A stretch of DNA of 64,000 bases, taken from contig JBBMNZ010000014.1 in assembly GCA_037954325.1 (NCBI GenBank), positions 13,710,956 to 13,774,955 of the forward strand, given 5' to 3'. The DNA is from Fistularia commersonii. Its lineage: Eukaryota > Chordata > Actinopteri > Syngnathiformes > Fistulariidae. The notes below the pieces were generated by a model that saw nothing but the letters and a program-made list of their open reading frames with translations, was not told the DNA's origin and did not search any database. Positions 1 through 10,857 of the stretch are shown piece after piece (position 1 is the stretch's first letter; each line of letters opens with the position of its first letter). Position numbers and translations under genes: made by a program.

Positions 1-235
1 CAAGCCCCATCCCAATGCAAGGGAAAACTGGATCCAAAGTTTATGTTCTTCATGAGGGTCTTCTGAGTCGTGTTTCGTCTGGTCCCTCACCTGAGACCTG
101 CTTGCCTTAGTTGACCCTTCCAGAGGCATAAAGTTAACATAGCTCCAAGGATCACTGGGACACACGAACCCCTCCACCAGGCTAAGGTGGCAGCTCAAGG
201 AGCTGCTCAAGAGTTTTATCAATACATCTCAAACA
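1..235 (-). mobile_element. Rex3-like LINE, 5' part of the coding region, cut by the window edge
   Basis: The sequence at about 136-200 (aacatagctccaaggatcac and following) is closely similar to 59871-59935, which lies at the 5' end of another antisense Rex3-like copy. Translated on the - strand it gives the same degenerate protein pattern, with several stops. The element lies antisense within an intron upstream of the first visible plexin exon. Its other end is outside the window. Confidence 0.55.
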
Positions 236-399
236 TTCAATTCCGTACACTTCAAATTGCCAGTTTGAGCAAGTCAAGAGATTAAAACTTTAGCTTAATG
301 ACAAATGTTAATTAATGAATTTCCCCAGCAACTCCTCTGTAACGGTATTATGTCCACACAGCTTTTTGGCAGTCTTATCTCATACAAGCCTCCCTTCAG

Positions 400-505
400 T
401 GTCTATCAGAATCAGTATCAGAATCTCTTTAATCGCCTAATGTACAATGCACAGAGGAATTTGCCATGGTATGACAGCGCCCTTGAGCAACTCTACAGTT
501 TCAAA
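400..505 (-). mobile_element. LINE/SINE 3' tail with (TTCTGA)n-type end
   Basis: On the - strand the piece has a GGCAAATTCCTCTGTG-like motif, then ATTAAAG and GATTCTGATACTGATTCTGA. This layout, a short conserved stem and a TTCTGA repeat, recurs at 6656-6705 and 26955-27012, so it is a dispersed 3' tail. The autonomous partner is probably a Rex1-type LINE (inference). Confidence 0.5.
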
Positions 506-636
506 AAAATGTGTACGTATATGCTACAATGTTATTGATCAAACAATCTCTGTTTTATTCTCTTTTTCTTTCCTGATCTCACTTTGTTAATGTTGAAATT
601 AGGTGCATGTACAAAACTTCAATGTGTATGTGTGTT

Positions 637-682
637 TGTGTGTGTGTGTGTGTGTGCGCGCGCGTGCGTGTGCGTGTGCGCG
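637..682. repeat. Perfect alternating purine-pyrimidine tract (TG/CG)
   Basis: 46 bases alternate strictly, with (TG)n on the left, then a GCGCGCGCG core and mixed TGCG units to the right. Such tracts, above all the CG part, favour left-handed Z-DNA in vitro. Confidence 0.9.
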
Positions 683-685
683 GAT

Positions 686-1317
686 GATTTAACAGTCTGT
701 TGATGGAATGCACTTTGCATTGTTACATCACTCTGTATAGTAACACAATCAAAAAGATGGTAAAATATTATTTTATTCAGTCACCTTAATGTAGTTTCTT
801 TCTCAAAATGTTGAGGTCTGCTCCCTGAAGACCACCAAATGGGTTAATGGCTAACAATTATGTTCAAAGCAGTTCAGGTAATGCAAAACTCAGCGATTGT
901 CAAAAATCGTTTTTATAATAAGACCTGGAGGGTTAAATGGGCAATGATTCTTGAGATAAGAAAATGGGTCAACCAACTTCTCTTTCATCTGACCACCAAC
1001 TTTGAGTCTCTTCAAAACCCTCCTAGTCTCCTGTCAAACCATCTGAAGGAATGATTGCCTTCTGAAATTTCTTTTAACCACGCTACTGGTTGAGATGCTA
1101 AGAAAATGTTGTCATGGAAAATAAATAAAATATTATAGCAATTTAATTTCTCTTTGGATAACGTACACAGCTGCTCAATTGCTTGTAACAGAAGGGAGCG
1201 GTTATTTTAAACAGCTCTCTAGTGAATAACTTTGTAACTGTATAAATAAAACAGGGCATACCAGGCACTTTTTTATTCATTTTCCCCAATGATAATTAAA
1301 ATCTGGTGTGTATTTAG
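686..1317. other. Intron sequence before the first visible exon, no recognised element
   Basis: AT-rich intron sequence with two short chance open frames (one at 860-1054). I see no repeat family or exon candidate. It ends in a pyrimidine-rich stretch and the acceptor of the transmembrane exon. Confidence 0.6.
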
Positions 1318-1552
1318 ATCCGTGCTGGAGGGTTTGAGTACTCCCCAGGCACTCTCCACATCTACTCAGACAGCCTACTGACGCTGCCTGCCATCATCGG
1401 CATTGGAGGGGGTGGTGGGATGCTCCTTTTGGTCATCATCGCTGTTCTGATCGCCTATAAAAGGAAATCAAGGGATGCAGACCGAACACTGAAACGTCTC
1501 CAGCTCCAGATGGACAATTTGGAATCCAGAGTGGCACTGGAATGTAAAGAAG
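1318..1552 (+). CDS. plxna1: plxna1 exon: juxtamembrane segment, transmembrane helix, start of cytoplasmic coiled coil
   Basis: The acceptor is tttag before 1318 and the donor g|gtaggc follows 1552, leaving phase 1. It encodes 78 complete codons (residues 1-78 of the visible protein). Residues about 25-47 form a hydrophobic, glycine-rich membrane helix (LPAIIGIGGGGG, then MLLLVIIAVLIAY), followed by the basic stop-transfer KRKSRDADR. The heptad-like stretch RTLKRLQLQMDNLESRVALE is the known juxtamembrane coiled coil of class-A plexins, which helps to control receptor dimers. The short stretch before the helix (FEYSPGTLHIYSDS) is extracellular. The preceding exons, with the sema, PSI and IPT domains, are outside the window. 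Confidence 0.95.
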
Positions 1553-2477
1553 GTAGGCACTTGTATGTTCTCTGCCCTCCTCATTCTCTAATCAAAATTC
1601 ATCAGAGTTCATCATTTGACAAATGAAGTGAGTTAGTCTTTTGTTTCCAATATTCTGGCTGAAAAGAAGTGACTGTTGATACCAATCACCCTGACATGAC
1701 TCAGACGTCCAAGAAATACAGCATGTATTCAATTGTATCTGTGGTGATGTTAAGTCCTCAATATAGATATCTTTTTTTAAATTTTATCATCAAACTGTGT
1801 CATCATTGTGCATGAATTGGCTGATAGAATTTATACTTACTCTTTACAGCAGAGGAATAGGGGATTTTCCTGTAGGGGAAAAGTTGGCTTTTTAAAAATT
1901 AAGTGAATAACACATCTGTATTATAAATAATTCTGGCTCCAGCTACTGTTAGGTTCAGTAAAACAACCCCCTTCATCTATCTAGAATTTTAAGGTGAAAT
2001 GATCCCTGCCAGACACCACTTGGGCATGTATGCAAAATGTCCAATAATTGAGAAGTTAGTTAGGAGGAGAAAAATATTTAAATAGGAAAATTAGTAGTTC
2101 CCCAACCCATGGCTCCCATTCCTGCTGGCCTTTACAGACATGAATAGGTATGTGGGTGGAGGAAGAGATGACAGGTTGGTCCTGAGTGACGGGGGATGTT
2201 CGGTTCATTCATGTGAGAGAAGAGGATTTTTTTTTCCTTATACTGAATATCCAAACTAGCAGATTAGCCATCAAGGCTTCCTGGTTACACATTAGAAATG
2301 ACATAGACTTCAAGACAGGTGTATCTTATCTACTTTGTAGATTTATTAATTTACCATATGTAATGTAAAATGTGGCCTGGAACTGAAAAAAGCCTTTCAG
2401 ATTTTCAGCATTTAAAAGAAAAGTTAAATTATGGTTAAAGGCTAATATCATGACTATAAGCATTGATATATAGATAA

Positions 2478-2531
<54 letters not shown>

Positions 2532-5282
2532 TATCTAAATAAATGAATGAATTATTTGATCCCTATTTCTGTATTTTAATGACAGTGTATTCCATCATTA
2601 CTTGGGCTTAGCAGGCAAAATGTCTTTCCCGTAGTTTTAGGTTCTATTGAATGAAACCAGGTGAGCCTTTTCTAAAGATGATTTCCTAATGTATGTAATG
2701 ACTGATGATTCGTTTTGTTGCAGTTCGCAAAGGCGGTTTTATGTTCCTTATTAAGAATTAATTCAGGATAGGAAAAGTGAAAACAAGCACATTTGAATAG
2801 TTTTTGAGCCTATAGAGTAAATACTTATCTTTTCTTTCTCCTACGCCTTCTCTCTTTCTTTCTCTCTTTCCTTTCTTCCCTTGTTCTTTATTTGTAGGTA
2901 TTTGCCTTTCTTTCACCTTGACTTGTTATAATCTGCTTTTTTATCCTCCACTTCTGTCACTTCTCTCCTTCGCTCTCTAGACTTGTATTTCCTCACAATT
3001 TTTCTTATCAGTCTCCCCTTATCCATTTCTTTTCAGCCCAAATCTTTGCTCCTCTCAGTTTCATTTTTCATTTTATCATTTGTAGTCATTTTTGGACACG
3101 AAAAGACTGTAATTTTTGGTTTAATTGTTGTACGACCCCTAGCTGCATATCTCAAAACTAAAACTGGGGTAGTGGGCTGTTGTGACTGCAAATTAAAGTA
3201 TTTTCTTTAAAATATGAGACTAAAATTGCTTTTAGATGTCAGATGCCATTTATTACCTCTGTTAGCCTTGTTTGTCATCATAGCTGTTCTTTATTCCACA
3301 GCTCTGTAATCTAACAGATAAAAGAGGTACTCAAACTGAAATTACATCTTGTTTGCATTGTGCAGCCACTCCCATATTTGTCACTGGCAGCATCCTCTTC
3401 CGTAACATATTGTATATCCTGTTTAAAATGCAGATGCCATACTGTCCAACTTTAAGCCACATCTTTTGGTGTAGTTTCTACTGTTGCCATATGAGCACAG
3501 AATCATTTTGGAGTATCATGTAATGAATTAAATAACTTTCTTTTCATAAGGACTACAGATCACCTCTGATACAGGTTAATCGTATCAACATGATACACCC
3601 CGTGTCCTCTCAATTACGCAAGTTCAGTAATAATATGAATATTTGGTTGTGATTTTATGATTGTCAGAAGGTATACAAACCTGAGAATAGCATAGCCTGA
3701 AGCTCCTTTGGAGCCAGGCTAAGGAATTTCATTAAATTAGCAACAGTATAACAACCTGAATAACTGTAGCTAGAAAGCTAACACTTTTTAATACCTGTAA
3801 GCTGGGATGTAGTATAATATCATTGATGGATGCATAATAATTCACTCTGAAATTAATGCATTAACATAAAAAAATTAAAAGAAATAAAACAATAAAATGA
3901 AATCAAAAAAAATCTGACCAAAATATCACTTATATTTCATGTTGTTCTTTTTTCACAAAGGTTTACTTTTTAATTTTAATTGCATAACTGAGATCATTGA
4001 TCAGCCTCACAGATCTTGGGGTTATTTTAAAATTGATTTGGCAGAATTGAGGTTATACAAACCCTTGCTGGTCAGATTCAGACACAAGGGAAGACTTTCA
4101 CCTTATCAAAATGTCCCGTAGCTAAAGTAATTGTTTTTTTCTGAAGTATGCATGTTCTGTTATTTGTTAGAATTCCCATGAACTGTTTCATGGTTATATG
4201 CCACTTATTCACTTGCAAAAACTGTCAACCATTCAAATTTTCTGCTTTATGTTCTTTTTAGGAGGTTATTTGATACAATACTATTATGGAAGATGAGCAG
4301 AAACTCTGTTTGTGCTTGTCTTTTCTTTTTTTCAAGTCAGTATGCATTACAATAGCTAGATAAAACACGGTTTTTAGTTCCATGGTCACTCTGATGGAGT
4401 TGCTGTCACAGGACATAAATGTTGTCTGCCACTCTGGCTGTGATCATCAATATGAAGAGACATCAAGTGCAAGTGCACAAGGATGACAGTGCAGCCACTA
4501 AAGCATTGAAGGACAAGATCTCACTACAGAATGTAAAAGGGGCTGAATGCTGACAGGGAGACTTGAAATATGTAAGCTGCAGCTCTCGATTTGATCTGCA
4601 GAAACTCCCACTTTCCAGGATATTTAACATGAAATGTTATATAAAATGAAATATAACAAGGGGAAGGATTTTACAGCTACTATATGAAACCATAGATCAT
4701 CACTACATGTCTAAATATTCAATTTTAATGGATGATGCAAGACCCACTCATTTCATAAAACTCCATGACAGAGTCCACCATGGGCCAAGGAGTACTGCAT
4801 ACAATTTTGAGTGGCGATTCATTTTACTTTGAGCAGACAAACTGCATTGCTTGATGCACATCTGCACCCTGTGCTTTGCCCCTTGGTCTGTGGGCTAATA
4901 AATATATGTTTAATTGTGTGTCCTTAAGAGGTTTAAGTCAGTCCAAATACCTTGTTGATGGTGATTTACATAATAGATAATTGCTATCTATCAGCATCTT
5001 GGCTTTTACTCAACTTGCATGGTCACATGATATACCTTTTCACCATCCTATCTTGTTCCATAATTGTCCTCCAATAAACGACAAAATAGAAGACAAAGTT
5101 ACAATAAAATCATAAAGGGATTATTTGTCAGTTTTGGTGTGTCTGTGATGTCAAAGGACAATACCGACATGAACTCCAGCACACTACATCTCTACAACAA
5201 CAAACCATTTCAACCAACTGCCTGATCAAAAAACACACAAAAAAAAACATGCTGATCAAATCCTTTCATCCCCCTCCCATAG
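1553..5282. other. plxna1: plxna1 intron, 3.7 kb, mostly unique
   Basis: Bounded by gtaggc and ccctcccatag. It holds a (TA)n tract at 2486-2527 and a pyrimidine-rich stretch at 2830-3010, otherwise AT-rich unique-looking sequence. The open frames in it (2186-2368, 2983-3210, 3939-4121) have no recognisable protein similarity or codon pattern. Confidence 0.7.
2486..2527. repeat. (TA)n microsatellite
   Basis: About 21 uninterrupted TA units in an AT-rich intron. Confidence 0.95.
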
Positions 5283-5425
5283 CTTTTGCAGAGCTCCAGA
5301 CCGACATCCATGAGCTGACCCAGGAGCTAGATGGAGCTGGGATTCCCTTTCTCGACTACAGGACTTACGCAATGAGAGTCTTGTTTCCAGGCATTGAGGA
5401 CCACCCTGTGCTCAAGGAGATGGAG
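5283..5425 (+). CDS. plxna1: plxna1 exon: start of the GAP domain
   Basis: The acceptor is cccatag before 5283. The split alanine codon (g + ct) restores the frame to read AFAELQTDIHELTQELDGAG, then IPFLDYRTYAMRVLFPGIED and HPVLKEME, residues 79-126. The donor is gag|gtacgg. This is the beginning of the C1 half of the plexin GAP fold and is nearly identical in all class-A plexins. KEMEV is typical of plexin-A1, whereas A2 usually has a different residue pair here. Nothing is broken: there is no stop or frameshift. Confidence 0.95.
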
Positions 5426-8400
5426 GTACGGGTCAGTACACCAAACAAGTTTCCGACTGAAAAATACTAACCAACACTAATCATACTCGACTGATGTAAT
5501 GAAGTAACATTAGATAGAAACTTCCATTATCTGCTTGTGAAGACTTGCATTTTCATTTTATATTAAGATAAATGTTTGCAGAGGAAATGATACACCCTTT
5601 TCCATTCCCTTCTAGACTTCTTATTCCTGACAGAAAATAACCATTTGCTTAACTGTTAAAAAAGTGTGCCCTGTAAAATGGAAAGACCACACAGAAAGAT
5701 TATGTGACACTTTCCTTGAACAGTTGTAATGTTAACAATCAATTTGCCAGTCCATCTTAATAGCTTTATACATCATTAGTGAGACACAGAAAATGCAACA
5801 TACGCTGCTCTTTTCAAAGCTAGAAATTTTGAAAACTTCAAAAAGCTAGGTTTTGTTATCAAGAGTTATCATGAAGATGTACAATGCTGTGCGGGTCCAT
5901 TGGATTCAATTAAAATGCTAACGTTTTAGTACCAATGAATAATTTGGTTGACCTTTTATAACTTCATTTATTCATACTTAACTGGAGAATGAATTTTGTC
6001 TGGTTAAAAAGAAAGTTCTCATGGGACTTACTAAGGTCTGTCTTTTTATAAATTTGCTCTTGCTAAAATGTATAGTATAGATGATTACAGAACCACAAGG
6101 TGGAATATTACTAGGGTATATAGAAATTCCCATTGTGGTTCTAAAAAAGTGTTTGGCTCTATTTTGAACAAAATCAAATGGATGTTGCGATGACTTTAAA
6201 TAATCAAAGATGTAGCCAAATCTCCTGTATTCTTTAAAAGACAATGACCTAAGGGTTCACAAAGGTTGTCCTATGTCCCATCATTAATTAATAGATGTGT
6301 TTTTCAAAAATCACTAACAAACCAGTTGGGGAGTCATTATCAATAAACTATAAAATGAAGAACCACAGAGTGACTATTAAGCAAGCATTAATTAAACTCT
6401 ATTATACAAGTTTTAAAAACATAAATCGACAAGGAACTGAGGCAACTCATTCATGAGGTCCCAGTCAAATCAACATAGTGACATTAGTCAGCCAATTCTT
6501 CCTCTGTGAACAACTCACATTAAAACAAAATTGGCAGTTGCACTCTGGCTTTTATTTGACTCTTCATTTTAGCTTATCGCAGTTCTCTTTGTAAATAGCT
6601 GAATTAAATATGCTTTTCCCATACTTATACAGATTGAAAAGAATCGAGAAACATAATCAGAATCAGAATATTCTTTATTGTTATTGCATGACACAATGAG
6701 ATTTGAATGCTACTGGAGTAGAGAGCAAATGAAGGAAAAAACAAAGCCATGTGCTACACAATACAATAAATAATGAGTGAAAAGAGATGACATAATGAAT
6801 TGAAGTGTGCTTTCTGACAAAGAGAAGAATAAAAAATTGCGTATTCTGTTTGCATCAGAAAACTGGTTGCTCTCATAAATAGAGAAGTGTAAATGCAGAG
6901 ATGTGTAATTTGATGTTTCGAGCTGGGTCACGCTTATTGACATTTTAGAGCTAAACTGTAAAAGTGTAAGAAGAGGATCCAGCATCACATCCTTGTTTTT
7001 GTGTGTCTCTGAAACCGGTTGAGTAGAGCATGCCGGCAACTGATGCTTCATAAAGCCTGCAAGGTTTTTTTTAAATACAGATAGTACTGCATATCAAGAA
7101 TATTTCATGTTCAGTGCTACAATCTCTGTGCAGCATTGAACAATCTGTGTGTGAGCAACACACCTGCCAAAAAAGATTGAGTGAACAGTTGCCAAGTGAA
7201 GAACACTCGCATTTAAATGTGTACCCCTTTATTCTATATCTTTTTTTTCAAGTTCCTTGAGCAAGTTTCTGGAAGTTTTAAATGGATTTTTATACGTGAA
7301 GTCGGAAAATTGACATGGTACCTTTCTGAATTTGACATGATGCTCTGAGTCACTCTGTGGTGAGTTTTGGATCAACTCAACAGTATTGGAAAATAAGAAG
7401 CTGGATTCTGAGCATTTTTTTTACTTTTCACTAATTAAAATTTTGCATACACTAACTTACAGTCTATTCTCAATATAGTATGTAAGAACTGTCTTGAGTT
7501 TTATGAGCTCCCCTGTAATCTGCTTCAGAATCAATTGTAGTCTAAAATCACAGCCAGTCACATGGCTATTTTAATTCAAAATGAATCTGGTTTTCCAAAA
7601 AAAAAATGTCCTAAGCTTTTGTGGATGACTTTAAATTCATTTTCAGTGAGTTACAGATGGCTTTAGTGAGGACAACTCAAATCGCCAAACTTGCTAAGTG
7701 TTAATATATGTAGTCAGCCTTCCTTTATCTCCGTGATCTAACATTTTTACTATATGCCAAACCTCTGAATACCTACCAGGGATGCTAGTCTCGTAGGTAT
7801 GATGTCTACTTCTTCAAACTCCTAAAAGAGCAACTGTACCTTCAGTCTACCAGAGTCCACGAAACTTAGATATAATGTTTTTTTATGCATTTTATAGTTC
7901 GTCTAGACTTCCTTCCCTCTGTATTTCCCCAGGGATTGATGGCGTAATCCAATGGCCTGTGTAAACTAATGCCAGTAGCTTTATTGCTCTGTGTGACTTC
8001 TCTCCCCCCTTAGCCAGAGAGTCACACCAAACACCTGCTCTGACCTCTCACACACTGAATCCAGAATATGCACATTTGCAGTCTTGAAGATGTGTGGTTG
8101 AGCTGTTTTTAAGTCAATCATTGAAATGCAATTAGGAATCTGTATTTACATGCATCTCCACCTGTCTCTCCTTCCTGTACTCTCTCATTTTCTCCCCGTC
8201 CTTTCAAACACACACCCGGTATATCTCAGTCAACAATAGCCCCGGAGGCCCTGGAATCTTATTTAGCACTTTAGAAAGAGGTCCAGGCACTTTACTGTGG
8301 CACAACAGAGGAAAGAGAGAATAGATTTCGCACCAGTACCAAAACAATAATGTTAGAGAGCAAGGTGGAAATAGTGTTTATGTGTGCATCTACAAGAAAC

Positions 8401-9485
8401 ACACAGGGAGCAAGATGAATTAAAATGGAAGAGGACCATTGACATGAAAGAGTCAACAGCAAGTGTGAGGGAGAGAATTAGAGTTGGGATGAAGGCTTGA
8501 TGAGGAAGCAACAGAGAGGCATCCTCAGTATGTTTAGTATGTTATTGATGAATTGCGTGTCAGCTATTGGAACAAGCAAGAGCCACCTCTGTCACTAATA
8601 ATGCGCACACACAGACAGACACACACACACACATACAGCTGCAACTCCCCAATGCGCTCCTTCTTTTTTCTGTCTCCTACGTGCAGTGGTTGTATGTATG
8701 CGGTTTACCCGAAATTTGCATGAGCGCTTTCCTTTCAAGTAATAAAGATGTTCTGCCGAAGCAGAAACTTGATAGTCAAATTCGAACATTTGTTTGTTAT
8801 TATGTTAAATTTGTCTACCTGGAAAAGATCATATTTTGGTATTAAAGATGCACTAACAAAGACATAATACCAGACGGAGTAAGTGAACTTTTCAAAGCCG
8901 ATGAATAAAAGGATCTTTTTTTTAAGTCATAATCGAGATTGAGGAAAAATTATCTGCTGAAATCCTTTTGAAAGAAATACACAACAGTGCAGGGAGAAAA
9001 AAAAATTGCTGTTCAGTTTGACCTTGCAGTTTATAGCTTCATCATAAGGCAAAAGTAAAAATTTTTCAGAATTTTTCTTGCCTGTGTCAAATGTCTGCCT
9101 TTTGAGCTTGACCTCTTGGATCTCTTGCTGCAAAATCAGATTCGGGTAAGAATAGGTCTGAGGCACGTAAATGTCATGCCCCCTTTCACATAGTGTACTT
9201 TATGATAGGGAGCAAATCGCCATGTTTTAATATTATTCTGCAATATCATATCCAAATACTACAAAATTTGTTTCCTTCCTTTGATTCTAAGTAAATGCCA
9301 TATATAGAATACATTGTGTTGTTTTATATGGTTCGTGTTGAAGTCAAACCAGGGCCAACCTCTACCGTCAATAAAAAAATAAAAAATACATAGCTTAAGA
9401 CAATTTAATGTCATGTTTTGTGTAATTTGCTTTACTGAGGGTATTAGTTTTAATAATTTCTTTGTCTTTGTCTCTTTTCATTCAG
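5426..9485. other. plxna1: plxna1 intron, 4.1 kb
   Basis: Bounded by gtacgg and ttcattcag. Besides the small tail repeat at 6656-6705 and an (AC)n tract near 8605-8633, it shows no recognisable element. Open frames at 5978-6244 (-), 6710-7051 (-) and 8567-8845 (+) look like chance: no known domain and AT-driven composition. Confidence 0.65.
6654..6705 (-). mobile_element. LINE/SINE 3' tail with TTCTGATTCTGA end
   Basis: The - strand reads CTCATTGTGTCATGCAATAA, then CAATAAAGAATATTCTGATT. An AATAAAG motif and a TTCTGA repeat mark the 3' end of a retroposed element. Sister copies are at 400-505 and 26955-27012. Confidence 0.5.
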
Positions 9486-9583
9486 GTCCAGGCAAATGTT
9501 GAGAAAGCGCTGACATTGTTCGGACAACTGCTGACAAAGAAGCATTTCCTATTAACCTTCATCAGAACCCTGGAATCACAGAG
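9486..9583 (+). CDS. plxna1: plxna1 exon: GAP C1 segment (VEKALTLFGQLL)
   Basis: The acceptor is ttcattcag before 9486. It reads VQANVEKALTLFGQLLTKKH, then FLLTFIRTLESQ and the first two bases of an arginine codon, residues 127-159. This is a helical segment of the C1 half of the GAP domain. The donor is AG|gtctcc, weaker than the other donors of this gene because positions +3 to +6 are far from the GTRAGT consensus. The join to the next exon keeps the frame and gives QRSFSMRDRG, as in known plexins. Confidence 0.94.
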
Positions 9584-9807
9584 GTCTCCGAAATTAATAG
9601 TTGCAAGAATTTACTTAAAATAAAAATATATATGTAAAATGTAGGAAGAGATCCACATTGATGTAATTAGGCGTTCTGGTCCAAAACATTCTCTGAAATA
9701 CACAAAATAAAAAAATGTGTCTATTACACCATTGATTTTCAATTACACTAAAATATATACTGTGCGAATATATTATTATATCATTATTATATTATTAATA
9801 TTTATTA

Positions 9808-9834
9808 GTTTTATAGATAGACAGGCAGACAGAC

Positions 9835-9896
<62 letters not shown>
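9808..9896. repeat. Compound (GACA)n / (GATA)n / (GA)n microsatellite
   Basis: GACA-like units pass into about eight GATA units and then about fourteen GA units just after the 98-bp plexin exon. It is purine-rich on the + strand, so an H-DNA triplex is possible. Confidence 0.95.
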
Positions 9897-9898
<2 letters not shown>

Positions 9899-10254
9899 CC
9901 TTTCTTATAAATCATTAAAACTGTCTTTTCAAGGCATGTTTTTGTAACTCTGTTAAATTTGACTAATATGACATAAAACTGTACTTTGCTTTATATTAGG
10001 ACAAAAAAGACAAATTGATAAGAAGAGTGAAAACATTTTAGCAGCTCTAAAATGATGCTGAAGCACTTAGCCAAATGGTTAATGGTAAAACAGTGCTGTA
10101 ACACCAGATAAAATGTGCATTACCATTAAAATAAAGTGTTATGAGGTCAAAAGTACACATTTATTTTGAAGACCGGCATCAGGCATTAATCAGCACAAGC
10201 TTTTGTGGAATTTGTTTGTATCCCACATTGTTAACAGCTTCAATGTATTTCCAG

Positions 10255-10413
10255 ATCATTTTCAATGCGGGATCGAGGCAACGTGGCGTCTCTAATCATG
10301 ACGGCCCTGCAGGGGGAGATGGAGTATGCTACGGGGGTTCTGAAGCAGCTGCTGTCTGACCTAATAGACAGAAACTTGGAGAGCAAAAACCATCCCAAAC
10401 TGCTGCTGCGTAG
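10255..10413 (+). CDS. plxna1: plxna1 exon: GAP C1 segment ending at the arginine pair
   Basis: The acceptor is tttccag before 10255, and the donor AG|gtgaga follows 10413. It encodes SFSMRDRGNVASLIMTALQG, EMEYATGVLKQLLSDLIDRN and LESKNHPKLLLR, residues 159-212. The final arginine codon and the next arginine, split over the intron, make the LLLRRTE motif. These two arginines correspond to the first pair of catalytic arginines of the plexin GAP, which were shown in mammals to be needed for R-Ras/Rap GAP activity. Both are kept here. Confidence 0.95.
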
Positions 10414-10692
10414 GTGAGAGCAACCTCGAAAGACCAGGAAGCCCCCCCTACCAAACCATAAACTTAAGAATTTAAAAATTTAGTCAGAACCGGGTGATAA
10501 AGATTGCATGTACCATTGCAATATTTTTACCAACTCCAAAGTTGTTACTCAATGGGACACCTGGCATGATTTTATGACTGCCTTTTCTCAGGTCAATTTA
10601 AAGCATATCAATCTCTGCCCGGAGGAGAATGTCATTTTCTCTTTTGCTGCGCATTTTTTTAGATTAAATCAGGTCAAAGTTTGTTAGGTTAA

Positions 10693-10857
<165 letters not shown>

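Noticed and set aside
1420..1626. A separate small membrane protein starting at an internal ATG
   Set aside because: It is the plexin transmembrane exon read on into the intron; the gtaggc donor ends the coding part at 1552.
8567..8845. 92-codon + strand frame upstream of a plexin exon
   Set aside because: It includes an (AC)n repeat and does not fit the plexin frame or any known family.
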